Shown piece by piece: positions 1 through 10,114 of a stretch of 37,119 bases of DNA. Each line of letters starts with the position of its first letter. Position 1 is the first letter of the stretch. The DNA is taken from NCBI GenBank assembly GCA_943704525.1, contig CALSCQ010001732.1:1-37119 (forward strand), read 5' to 3'. Under the pieces are notes generated by a model. It was not told the DNA's origin and searched no databases. It worked only from the letters and a program-made list of their open reading frames with translations. Made by a program: the position numbers and the translations under genes. The stretch is from Pigoraptor vietnamica. Lineage: Eukaryota; Opisthokonta; Filasterea.

Positions 1-773
1 CCGCATCGTTCGTTCGTTTCGCCCGCGCGCCCTCTTCTCTACCGTTGAGAATGGCGCGTGGCGAACGACGGATGGTGTGGTAGGACGTAGGCGTTAGGTG
101 TTACGAGGTTTCGTGCGATTTGCGAATAGAGTGTTCTTCGTGGGAAGTAGTCCTCGCTTTCCCTCGCCAGTTAGCCCGCGTAGTTCTCTCGCGCGCAGCT
201 GCCGCCGAACGTGTGCGCCCTTTCCACGTTCTCTTGTGCGTACGCTCCTTTAGCGTTCGCCTCGCTCGAGCCCCGACGCTCCAGTCGACGCTCTAGCTCA
301 AGCTCGTCGTGCGCCCTGCGACCAGCTCTCCAGTATTCGTGCCCTGCGCATACCACTTCGTGCTCCACTTCGCTCCACTTTCTCTTCTTCACTTTCGTCG
401 TTCTTCCTCGCGTTCTACCTCCGCTACCGCCTCGCTCTACGTTCGCCTACGCTCCGTACGCGTCTACGCTTCGTTTCTTCGCATTTGCTTCAAGATTCGC
501 TTCGCCAAGTCCGTTTTCCCCAAGTCGATTTCCCCGTGCGTTCCACTTCGCGCGTGCATCACGACCGTCTGATCGATCCTTCCGAGTGCTCGCTAGCTTC
601 GCAGCATCGACGTTTCGCCTCGTAACAGGAAGTGTGGAGTAACATGTGTTGTTACAACATTCACACAGGCCCGGTCAAGCCGGCTCTTAGAGCCCTTGCA
701 CAGGGTTCAAGGGTGCACGTGTTAGCCAGGGATGTAAGTTCGCGGAAGCACGCAAGTAAAACAGTACCATCCT
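1..773. other. Upstream region with no supported gene
   Basis: I see no exon here that joins in phase to the AP5M1 start at 774. Positions about 200-600 are a pyrimidine-biased, low-complexity stretch rich in CGCTTCG, CTACG and TTCGCC words. It keeps a 143-codon frame open, but the frame starts at GTG and its product is only Ser/Arg/Phe/Ala-rich low complexity, so I do not call it coding. It may be promoter or 5' UTR of AP5M1, or the tail of an upstream gene. Confidence 0.5.
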
Positions 774-3512
774 ATGGCTGCCGACGTGTGCAGTCTGCGG
801 GCACTGTTCGCGGTGTCCACCGCAGGCGCTGTCGCATATGCAAGGTGAGCGAGTTTTTGCTTTGCGCCGGTCGTGTGGGTCGCAAACCATGCGTCTGACG
901 CAGCGCGATTTGTGAAGGCGGTACGTGGCTGTGGAACGGCGGGCGCGCAGGGACGGCGGCGAAGCATGTGCCCCAATGCCAGCGGATGCGGATTTCGTGG
1001 CCTTGTTGTTGCGCGAGTGCCGCCCTGATGGCGACTACGATACACTCCTGCAATTAGGGCGACCCAACCACCCGCCTGTGTACGGGCTTGGGGCGGACGG
1101 CTCCTTATGGCCCGTGCTTGTTGTGCAGAGGGTATGTCGCGGGTGTGCACAGTTCGTACTGTTGCGTGTGTGCGCCTGCGATTTAAGGGTCTCCGTGTTG
1201 CTCGCACAATACGACCTTGCGACGCCGCCTTGATCTCGTATTGAGTGCCGTCGACTCTGATATCTTCGTATCCCCAGAGGGGCTATTTCTACGTGGCAAT
1301 TCCGTACGTCGGAGCGCAATGCGCGAGTCCGCGTCCTTCCCTCGTTGAGCTGTGAGTGTGCAGTCTCACGTGGATGTTTATAATAGATATGATCGCCCAT
1401 GTGGCTGCGCTAACGTAACGTGTCGCCGCAGGCCCGCTGTGACAATGGCATTGGCCATTCTTCATGATGTTGCGAGTCTTGCGACGGGGCTTTTGTCCTC
1501 CGGAAATGTATGTAGGTCACTGCACGTGTCTTGTTTCATGAGTAACAGTGGTCGCCTATCTCCTCGTTGGTGTGTGAGTGTGCCCTTACATGTCGCTGTT
1601 TGGCGCAGACAACGGCTGCGTTTGACGAGCTGCACGACTGTCTCTCTCTGGCGATGCCCCTCGGGTCTCCCATCGACACCACCGGAAGCACCCTGCGCGC
1701 CGTGCTCCAGGCAAAAGCCATCCCGAACGCAAGCTCGGAAAAGGTGCAGATGCACGTCCCGTCGACCGTGCGTGTGACACAATTCGCTAACTTGTTCTTA
1801 TGCGGTTTGACCTCCTACGCACAGCAAGCGGTTGCAAAGCCATTGGTGCACAAGGGCAAGAGCACCATCTCGCTGTCGGTCACGGAACACATCCGTGCCG
1901 TCCAATACGACAAGCCGGACGTCGTCGACGTCTGGGACGTCTTCGGCGCGATCAAGTGCAAGGCACGTGTTGTGGAGCCTGTAATGGAATGCGGAAGCTT
2001 GTTGCTTGCGTGCGTGCGTGCGTGTGCGTGTGCTGCGTGTGCTTTACTGCGTGAGCGTTGGCGCACTTCATGGTGTCGTGTTGACCTATGCCCTTTGAGG
2101 TGTCGTGTTTAATGGCATGCTCATGACGCCGATGGTGCGCGCCCTCGTGCAGGCGGAAATTGTCGGAAACCCGGATGTGACGCTGACCATTGCAACGACC
2201 GTTGGCATCGACCGCCTCTCGACCCACCCGTGTGTTCAGTCCGGCGACCTCGGTGAGTGCGCGACGCACGTGATATGTCGCTTCTATGGTGTTTGCGCTT
2301 CAACGAGTCGTTCGTCGATCGTGCGATGAAGACGCACACTGAGCGTGCCCTTATGTACCGCGCGCAGGCCTCGCACTGCCGGGTGCGCGCAAACTGTGCT
2401 TCAACCCTCCCAACGGCCAATTTGACCTCTGCCATTACCGAGTCTCGGGCATAAAGGAGCTCCCATTGCGCGCCTTTTATCAGATGAAGGTGTGTGTGTG
2501 CGCGCGCGTGCATTCGTACTGGGTGCGTCGACATCATGGCACAGTGGTGCTGTTGCGCCAAGCGTTCGATATGCGCCTGTTGCCCTTTGGTCGCCCCTCT
2601 TCATCGAATGCCGTATTTACATTTGCATCTGTGTGCAACGCCGCAGGAAACGTCGCCAACGTCCATCAAGTTTCTCCTTCAGCTCAAAATGTACGAGAAG
2701 GTCCAGAACAGCTTCGAGTCGTGCGAAGTCCGGATTCCGTTCTTTAACAGGTGCGCGACGCGATGCATGTGCGCACCACCTTCCCCTTTTGGGGCGTATG
2801 TGTGCGCGGGGGGGGGGGGGCTGCTAAAATTGCTCTCTACTGAAACGCGTGCTCCCATGCAGGGGCCAAGTCGCTTCGTTTGACGCCTCGCCGACAACTG
2901 GCGCCGTGTCTCTTGCGCCAAATCGGCGTTGGCTGTTGTGGAATATCGGTGCGTGCGCATGCGCAACAGTGTGTTGGTGTTCAGAAATGGACGTTTTCGC
3001 GAAAGAGCGTGCAGCTCTGGTTCGACTAACATGCATAACATCGCCAACATGCAACATACACTCTTTCTATCTCCAGGTCAAAGATTCGCAGGAAGGAATC
3101 TCGAGGCTGCGTTGCCCGCGACAGTGCAATTCTCGCACTCGAGTGCCGCGGGCGGCGACGATACGGCAGAGGACGACCCATTTTGCGTCGGGTTGAACGC
3201 ATATGTGCAGGTGTGTTTGGGCTGAAAAGCACGAACATCCCCCCCCCTGCCCCCTCTTTCCACAATGTGCACGCACACTCCCCGTCCAAAACACGACGCT
3301 TACGGCCCCGCCTGCAGTTATCTTTCAAAATACCCGATTACACGATGAGCGGATGCGCCATCGACCCCCGCACGGTGGGCCTGTACCCCTCCGCGAAAAT
3401 CAAGGCAACATGCACGCGCGAATTCGTGTCGGCCGAGTATGTTGTGTGGAACACGTTCGGGGCCGCGAAAACGACCGTCATGCCGCAGTCTGCATTCGAC
3501 GAGGTGGCTTGA
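774..3512 (+). CDS. AP5M1: AP-5 adaptor complex subunit mu (mu5)
   Basis: This is the medium subunit of AP-5, the late-endosomal adaptor that works with SPG11/SPG15 in retrieval to the Golgi. Exons: 774-844, 951-1131, 1278-1351, 1432-1507, 1609-1743, 1825-1962, 2153-2252, 2368-2489, 2647-2750, 2863-2948, 3077-3210, 3318-3512. They give 471 residues ending in TGA; the human protein has about 490. The longin-like N-terminus carries YGLGADGSLWPV. The mu-homology domain shows ISLSVTEHIRAVQYDKPDVV, FDLCHYRVSGI, RAFYQMK, CEVRIPFFNR, LLWNIGQRF and FKIPDYTMSGC, each with a clear counterpart in human AP5M1 in the same order. Intron 5 (1744-1824) is 81 nt with no in-frame stop, so retention would add 27 residues. 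Intron 6 needs a GC donor. The start is the first ATG in frame with the conserved exon 2. Confidence 0.93.
1963..2152 (+). other. GC-AG intron (AP5M1 intron 6)
   Basis: The flanking exons are fixed by homology: AIKCK on the left and AEIVGNPDVT on the right align with human TCKCDLEGIMPNVT and must join at a codon boundary. The only well-placed donor is AAG|GCACGT. Nearby GT dinucleotides either break the reading frame or insert residues. At 190 nt it is longer than most introns in the window. Confidence 0.7.
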
Positions 3513-4027
3513 AGAGAGAGGGGGAAAAAAGTAACATTTTTTGAGGAAAAAATTACAAGTCAATGTTCGAGTGGAGCAAAACCGCAAACAGGGTAACATG
3601 TGTAACAGACACGGACACACATGCACACATGCACACACACACACACACACACACACGCGCGCGCGCGCACACACACACACCACACCACGCACACGCTCTA
3701 GATAAAAGCTCTCCTCCGACGTAAAAGAGGCTGCCAGACGTGTCCGTGTCACTCCAGTGAAACGCTCCAAGCCGGGTCACTGTTCGTCTTGCGGACCCCA
3801 ACGGCTCAGCAGTGGCAAACCGGGGGCATCCAGAAGACATCACTCTCTCAAACGGGGTCTCAAGGACGGTTTCGTTGTGTAGAGTGTGTGGTGAGTGTCC
3901 CTCTGAGGTCCAGACTATGTCGGCATGGTTGCTGGGTCGTAGGCCGACTCGGGCCGAACTGTGATGCGGCTGGGGCAAGTAACACTCAATCCACCTTCGC
4001 ATCTTTGTGCTTTTAGTCGCAGTACAC
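3513..4027. repeat. Intergenic stretch with a CA/GC dinucleotide tract
   Basis: The first 50 bases after the AP5M1 stop are A/T-rich and probably hold its 3' UTR and poly(A) signals. A CA-dominated microsatellite with a central CG run fills about 3613-3695. From 3700 to 4027 nothing is coding that I can support. A CGCAG acceptor-like site ends at 4022, five bases before the next gene's ATG, and a GTGAGT lies near 3891, so the RhoGAP gene may have a 5' UTR intron. Confidence 0.6.
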
Positions 4028-6273
4028 ATGGAGGCGAGCAAGGTTGCGTCGGCGGCGCACCGCAGGAACGTTATTCGAGGCGCTATTCGCCGCGCGTCGT
4101 CAATCACGAGGGCGGCGGTTGCGATTTCGATCGCGCCCACCTTTGCACTCCTATTCGTCGCAGTGGTGCTTTACCGCCTCCTCCTCGCGAGGGCCTTCAA
4201 GGTCTTTCTGAAGTTGGCCCGCTACGGTGCGTAATGTGCCGTGATGCTTTTGTGGCATCCGTTTGCTGTGGTTCGGCCCTGCCACATACGGTTCAAGCGT
4301 TAACAGAAGTGTCGAGTAACACGTTACACGCACCCTGTCGCAGTACCCTTTGGAGTCGCTCCTGCGCACAGCAACGACAGCGACGGCGCACACGGCGGTA
4401 AGTGAGTTTCCTTGCGCGTCTTCTTCGCGTGATTGGCATGGTTTGTTTCTAATCCATCGCGAAATGCCCCTGTTATCGCAGAAATTCCCCATAAGCGTTC
4501 GGCCTCTCCGTGCGCGTCCCCTGCGCCGAATGCGACTCGCCCGAGCCACGGTACGAAGCTTGCCTGTGACATGGCTTCTAATTTAAAGCCGTTTTTGCGA
4601 CAAACCCAATTCCGCTCACTTGTTACACTTTCGTTTTTTTCTCAGATGGAGGCGACATCAGCGCCGAGTTTGACCGCCGGCTTGCATGCGCGTTCGTCTT
4701 CACGCACGAGCTGCTCTCCTGGCCCCTTTGCGTCCTCTTGGGCATCCTCCAGAGTGTCCTGGAGCTCTTGCAAGAGATCACGCAGACTGTCGACATTGGC
4801 TTGGAGACGTCCCCGATGAACGCCGCTGGTGCTCACCAGGCCCCTCAAGTGATCGCCCGTCGCCACTCTACAGGCAGTCTGGGGAGCACGGCGCCTGCGC
4901 GCCCCTTCGCCAGGCGCCTGTCGCTCCCGGACATTCGCAAGATTGCCAATGGCTGTCAAGAACTCTTTGGACGCCTGCGTCGCCGTTCCGTGTCGCGCAA
5001 GGCGAGCGTCTCTTCACAGTCCAGCGCTCGTGCCATTCTGCGCGCAATTTTCTTCAAGGGCGCGGGCGCGGAGAGCGCTACCCCCTCAAGCACGCTTTCT
5101 CCGTCGTCATCCGCGACGTCCATGCCGTCCTCTTTGCAGACGGTGTCGAGCGGCGCAATCGAGTGGGCGCCTTCCCTCTCCACGATGCCGGTTGAGGACG
5201 CCGTGCACGCGGTCGCCCTGATTGCAGCGCTGCCTTACGGCCCCTCGGAGTCCGCGACGGTGGTTAAACAGGCACGGGCAGCCCTCAAGCCCCTCTTTAA
5301 GGCGGCCGCTATTTCCATGCCCCGCAAGCCAGCGCGGAGGCCGTGGTCGGTGACGAAGGGGTCGTTCCCTCTGTCGGACGCCAAGTCGATCGCGCGGCTG
5401 CCACTCGAGGCAGTCCTGGCGCGTGACGAGCCGTCCCTCGCAAAGTGCGTCACGTCCTTCGCGCGACACACGGCGGTTCCGAGGGGCTACAGAGCGAGCG
5501 ACGAGGGATCTCCGCGTCGTCGGGCATCGTGGGAGGCGTCGGCTGTCGTCGACATGGCGGCAGTTGGTGGGCTGGCCGCAAAGGGCGTCGCCGACATGTT
5601 CAAGAGCCTGCTGGGGCGCATTCACGGCGGACTGCTCACGGCGGATCTGTCGCCCTCCTTCTGCGCGGTGAACGGTGGGATGCGCACTTACTATTGTTGG
5701 GTTTGGTGTAACTTAAGACTGATGCACTTCCTTTTTTAAAAATGCAGATCTCCAAGGCGAAGAGCAGGGCGAAGCGCTCAGCCTTCTCGCAGCCCTGTTG
5801 CCCGCGACGCACGCCGCCGTGTTGCACGCGCTCCTCGCCTTTCTCGACGGCGCGCGCACGCAGCCAGAGTTCAACGGAATGGACTTGACGGCGGCCTTTG
5901 TTCCCGACCTCTTTGGCGCCAAGGTGTGCGCCGTCGCTCGGCAGGCTGACCTCGCTGCCGTGGTGCGGGCGATGATCTGGAATCGCGCGGCTCTTGCGGA
6001 GGTGGGTGCCGACTGATGGTCATCGTGCTGTCCTACATTGTGTGATACTGAGCACTGTCGTTTGCCATCGATCGCACACAGGCGCCCGGCGAGCTTCTCG
6101 CCCTCTCCCGGACGAGGCACGCGCGCAGGCAGCCCGCAAGCGGTCGTCTTGCGCGCATTGTGCGTGCCGCTTTGCATGGCGTACTCACTGTTCCCTCGCG
6201 CGCACAGACCTATGTCATTGGTTATGGGAACAACGGTGAGGCTGTTATTGCTGAGATGCCGGCCCTCGCCTGA
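4028..6273 (+). CDS. Putative membrane-anchored RhoGAP-domain protein
   Basis: Exons: 4028-4226, 4344-4397, 4482-4550, 4646-5674, 5748-6001, 6082-6273, giving 598 residues and a TGA stop. Near the N-terminus a hydrophobic segment (about residues 31-55, around TFALLFVAVVLYRLLL) and a second one (around WPLCVLLGILQSVLELL) suggest a membrane anchor or hairpin. A Ser-rich linker follows. From about residue 355 the order of motifs fits a divergent RhoGAP fold: LPLEAVL; GYRASDEG, in the place of the arginine-finger EGIFRVSG; VADMFKSLLGRIHGGLL, in the place of the K..LR.LPEPLL motif; LLPATHAAVLHALLAFL; and NGMDLTAAFVPDLFG. RhoGAPs speed GTP hydrolysis by Rho-family GTPases. The last 48 nt before the final segment (6160-6207) could be an in-frame intron. 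The fold assignment is from motif order only, so it remains tentative. Confidence 0.7.
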
Positions 6274-6664
6274 GGCGGCACGTGCCGGCGGCGGTGTGGA
6301 CTGGTATGTCCCTCTTGATTTTCTCTGATATCGCGGTGTTTGCGTGAGCGTTGAAAACGAACGAACCAGAACTACGACGACAATGAAATGTACATTCCAC
6401 AGTTCGCATTGCAAGCCGACGAAACAAACGACTGCACGCGCCGATCACAAGCTGAACGCGTCGGTAGCCCCATTCCGTGGACGTGCTTGCCGTCATGCTT
6501 CGACCCTCCACCATTCACATGATCGTGCACAAACGCGAGCGTGCGCAACACCACTCTGCTTTGTCGAAAGCCACTGTTGCCAAGTTGTCCTTGCGTGGGT
6601 CGGATGTGTGCGTGCGAGGATGCGGCGGCCAACAAGACTTGTGCTCTTCAAATCTCGCCCACAA
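6274..6664. other. Convergent intergenic region
   Basis: This lies between the 3' ends of the RhoGAP gene (+) and the ASCIZ gene (-). Short open frames on both strands have no recognisable product or splice support. It presumably holds the two 3' UTRs. Confidence 0.5.
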
Positions 6665-8099
6665 TCACGTCTGCGTGAAGTCGTCCGAGTAGAGATGTCC
6701 AAGCGACTGCGGCGTCAAAGCCGTCTTGTCCAGTGGCAGAATGCCCGTGAACACTGTCTGCGTCTCCATCGTCGCGTACAGCGGGTGGTATGGGGCCGTC
6801 TGGACGCCCACGGACATCGCGTCGTCAAACGCATCGTCGCCCCGCACTTGCGAGAGATAGGGCGCCGTCTGGACTGCCACGGACATCGCGTCGTCGAATG
6901 CACCGTTGCTCGTCTGCGTTTCCATCGTCGCGTAGGTCGGGTGCAAATAGAGCACCTTGACGCCCGCCCCGAAGGGGCCGCCGGCGGCGCCCGTCTGCGT
7001 CCCGTCGTCGGCATACACCGCGCGCTGGCCCTCAAGCCCCTCATCCCCGTCATCCGCAGGCGCGCTGGCGTCCAGGACATCGCTGCCCAAAGGAGAGTCG
7101 CCGCCGCATGCAAAGTCCACAGTGCGCCCGTCGACGAGGCGGGCGTCGTCGTGCGTCTGCTGCTGTGCGTCGCGCGAATGGGACCCGATCCCGGCCTCGG
7201 CCCGAAGCAGTTGCAGCGCCGTTTGCGAGTAGCTGTCCGACAGAAGGACGCCGCCCTCACCCACGCGCACGTTGCGCTGCGGTGCCGCAATGTACATCTC
7301 GTACATGGCGTCGACCGTCGTCTGCGTCTCGCGGCTCTGGTGCACGGGCGCAGCACCCACACCCGGCGCGGTCGACTTGCCGCGTCCGGACTGCGCCGCG
7401 GACGCAAGGCACAGCAGATCCATGGCCTTATCCGCGGTCGCGCTGCGAGGATTATGTTCATCATGAGCGCTTTACTGCAACCTGTAACAACGGGCAGCTT
7501 TGTACTCACGCTGTTACGCTGGTGTGGGCGCGCAGAGGAGTGTAACCGGCGCATTTCGTCCGCCGCGTGTGCGTGCGCAGACGATCTTTCGACGGGAACG
7601 ACTCCCCGCACGAGCATACCAGCGCAATGCCGCACTGGGCGACATGCCGCGCGTGGACGCTGGCGATCCCAAACGACGCGCCGCACCTCGTGCAGTGAAA
7701 CCTCTTCTCCCCGTGCACGCTCCAATAGTGCTGCTTCACGTGACCGAGGCGATTAAAAGGCGCACCGCCCCCTTCCGCGCGCTCGCACGACGGCACCGGG
7801 CAGAAAAAGGCGCGCTTCCCGTGCGTTGACGCCGCGGGCGGCAGCACGATCCCCTGATGCACGGCCTCCGTTTCGCCCGCCCAATGCGCCCTTTCGCGGC
7901 TGCCAGTCTTGTTAAGTGCCCCACGGGGGTTGAAGGTCGCTGCCGGCGCACCGTCGACGACGCGGTGGTGCCTCACGAGGTGCATGCGCAAGCACGAGGG
8001 GTTGGGCAGCACGCGATTGCAGCCGGGCACATCACACGCCACGGAACCGACAATGCGGAGGTCATCAATGGACGGCGTTGACGCCGCGGCGCTCTCCAT
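6665..8099 (-). CDS. ATMIN: ASCIZ/ATMIN-like zinc-finger protein with TQT motifs
   Basis: Two exons (8099-7510 and 7442-6665) joined across a GTGAGT...CGCAG intron give 455 residues and a TGA stop. The N-terminal half carries four zinc fingers that match ASCIZ in order and spacing: CDVPGCNRVLPNPSCLRMHL, then FFCPVPSCERA with FNRLGHVKQHYWSVHGEKR, then FHCTRCGASFG, then VCSCGESFPSKDRLRTH. The C-terminal half is low in structure and holds a ladder of dynein light chain (DYNLL/LC8)-binding style motifs: RETQTTV, DDGTQTG, METQTSN, VAVQTAP, VGVQTAP, METQTVF and a terminal DFTQT, plus SYSQTA. In animals ASCIZ is a transcription factor that drives DYNLL1 expression and is damped by DYNLL binding to its TQT sites. 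Both halves are present here, so the same feedback is plausible. An internal duplication contains YATMETQT and AFDDAMSV.VQTAPY twice. Confidence 0.88.
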
Positions 8100-8529
8100 C
8101 TCTACGGCGGCTTCATGGCGCGTCTGAGCGAGGAGTTGTGTGTGTGCGACTCAACATCTAAAACGGTTTGAAAGGTTCAAGAATGCACAGTAACATCGGG
8201 AACCCGTCGTGGTCGCATAAATTGAGCAAGTGTCGAATCTTGAACAATTTCCCCCATTTTTCAAATCAATGATAAGGATCTGTTACTACATCTCCACACT
8301 GCCATCATGATGACGTCAATGGAACTGGAGGACAGTCTGCAAGCCTTTCAGAACGATCGGCGAAATGCCTTCGTTTAAACGTTCCTTTGAGGTGTGTGGC
8401 TAAAGAGACAGCCCTCCTTCGCTCGCGTCCCGCATGCGCTCTTATTCAAATTGGGCTATTTTTCGCAAGTGCACGCCCACGTTCGCCGCGGGGACGTCGT
8501 GACGTCGTCCCTGTCGAATCGCTTCGAAA
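8100..8529. promoter_or_regulatory. Divergent promoter region with a TGACGTCA palindrome
   Basis: These 430 bases separate the divergent starts of the ASCIZ gene (-, ATG at 8099) and VTI1 (+, ATG at 8530). A perfect TGACGTCA (CRE/ATF-type bZIP site) sits at 8311-8318, and a one-mismatch TGACGTCG lies near 8500. I see no exon here. Function is inferred only from motif and position. Confidence 0.4.
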
Positions 8530-9821
8530 ATGTCGTCCGAGATGTTTGAGGCCCTCGAGGTCGATTTCACGTCGAGCTATGGGGCCATCAACCGAAAGAT
8601 TCAAGGCGAATTGCCAATGCTCAATGGAGGTGCGTGTGACAGGTGTGCGGCGTGTGACAGGGTGTACGGCCTGCGAGCTCGTAATGATCATGACTTATCC
8701 ATCGCAGAGCAACGAAAAGCTCTTGTGCGTAATCTCGAGCGAGATGTGCGGGACGCGGAGGATTTGGTACGGCTGCACTGCCTGCTTTCGTCATGTGCGC
8801 GAGTGTTGCGTGATGTTACGGCCTGGCTGAATGGCTGTGGTTGTGCCGCGCAGTTGCAACAGATGGAGGTAGAGCTGCGGTCGCAGCCACAGCCGTACAG
8901 ACAGAAGCTGCAGGGCCGCGTGCGCAATTACCAGACCGACATGGCCGCGTTGAAGAGGAATCTGGTGCGTCTTAGATTCAAGGTACTTGCGCGCGTATAT
9001 GGCGCTGGGTCTAATATGCGCGCTGTTGTTTGCACCAGCAACGAGCCGCGAACCCATCGCTATCCGCACGCGACGAGCTTCTGGGCGGTGGCGCGGACGT
9101 CGAGGCAGATCTGGAGGTTAGTGCCCGCAAACTGTGCTATTCCGCAGCGGCGATTGCTGGCAGCCACGAAGTCGTTGTCGTGTAATGTGAGAGAAATGTA
9201 ACGTGCGTCGTGTGCGTGCAGGGCGCTGCAACCGGCAGTAGAGCCCGGTTGTTGGCGAATGATGCGCGATTGGCTCGCACGTCAGAGCGCATTCAGAACG
9301 CGCAGCGAGTCGCCAATGAGTCGGGTGAGTGCTTTGATTTTTTCGAGAGATTTCGCTCCTCTTTTCGCTCCTCTTTTCAAATTGTTGTTCTCTGCGATGT
9401 ATTTCTAAACGGCGGCGTGTCCCATCGCCTCACAGAGCAAATTGGGACTGCCGCACTCGGAGATCTCTCTAGTCAACATGAAAGCCTCTTGCGTGCAACG
9501 GGACGGGTGAGTGTCTGAGAGGGCGTGCTCTGTGAATTTAGTAGCTGTATTCTGCCATGTGGGCCGAGGACGCCTTTTCTTACATTTTTTCGGTCGCTGC
9601 TAAGTTGCAAGATGCCGACGCGAACCTGAGCAAGAGCCGACGGATCCTGTACGCCATGCAGTGGAGGTGAGGTTGCGTTCACACGCGGCAGTGTTTATTT
9701 TATGCGAAATCAACACCATGCCTGCCGCAGGATTGTGACGAACAAGCTCATCATGTGCTTCATCATACTCGTGCTGACGGGAATCCTCGGCGTCGTCGTA
9801 TGGCGCAAGTTTTTCGCGTGA
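8530..9821 (+). CDS. VTI1: Qb-SNARE VTI1
   Basis: Vesicle SNARE for Golgi, endosome and lysosome/vacuole fusion. Exons: 8530-8629, 8708-8766, 8854-8964, 9039-9116, 9222-9324, 9436-9506, 9605-9666, 9731-9821. They give 224 residues with a TGA stop; human VTI1A has 217. The N-terminal three-helix region starts MSSEMFEALEVDFTSSYG. The SNARE motif runs from about residue 128 and keeps the zero-layer glutamine in ESEQIG. Its end, LQDADANLSKSRRIL, matches human LRETDANLGKSSRIL. A single C-terminal membrane anchor follows (around LIMCFIILVLTGILGVVVW), with a very short lumenal tail. Intron 6 ends in CTAAG rather than CAG, yet the join is fixed by the conserved reading frame. Confidence 0.95.
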
Positions 9822-10114
9822 AAAAAGCAGATGTAAATAGAGACACACACACACACTCTTTGTGCTGTCGCCGCTAATTCCCACCCTATGTTGATGGTAA
9901 CCGCTTGACCAAAAATGGAAAGGCCCTGGGCCATTTCAGAAATAGACTGCGCGTGCGTCGGTATCTCGGGTGTGCGTGTGTGGGAGTGCGTACCGTGTAG
10001 CGATTGTGACCCATATAAGACAGGCTGATCTTTCTTCTAGTGCTCAACGAAGAAGGCTCTTGCACAGGTGCACCTGAGGTCGATCGCTCGTCGCCTTGCT
10101 ATAAAACCGCAAAC
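9822..10114. other. Intergenic region upstream of the repeat-protein gene
   Basis: A short ACACAC run lies at about 9842-9856. A TATAAAA sits at 10100-10106, only about ten bases before the next ATG. If it is a real TATA box, transcription would start inside the coding frame called here and the first usable ATG could be a later one. No gene is seen. Confidence 0.4.

Noticed and set aside
3553-4140. Minus-strand open frame of 195 codons over the CA tract
   Set aside because: Largely translated microsatellite (Cys/Val runs) plus antisense of the RhoGAP start.
6344-7756. Plus-strand open frame of 470 codons
   Set aside because: Antisense of the ASCIZ gene; Arg/His-rich translation without domains, while the minus strand matches ASCIZ.
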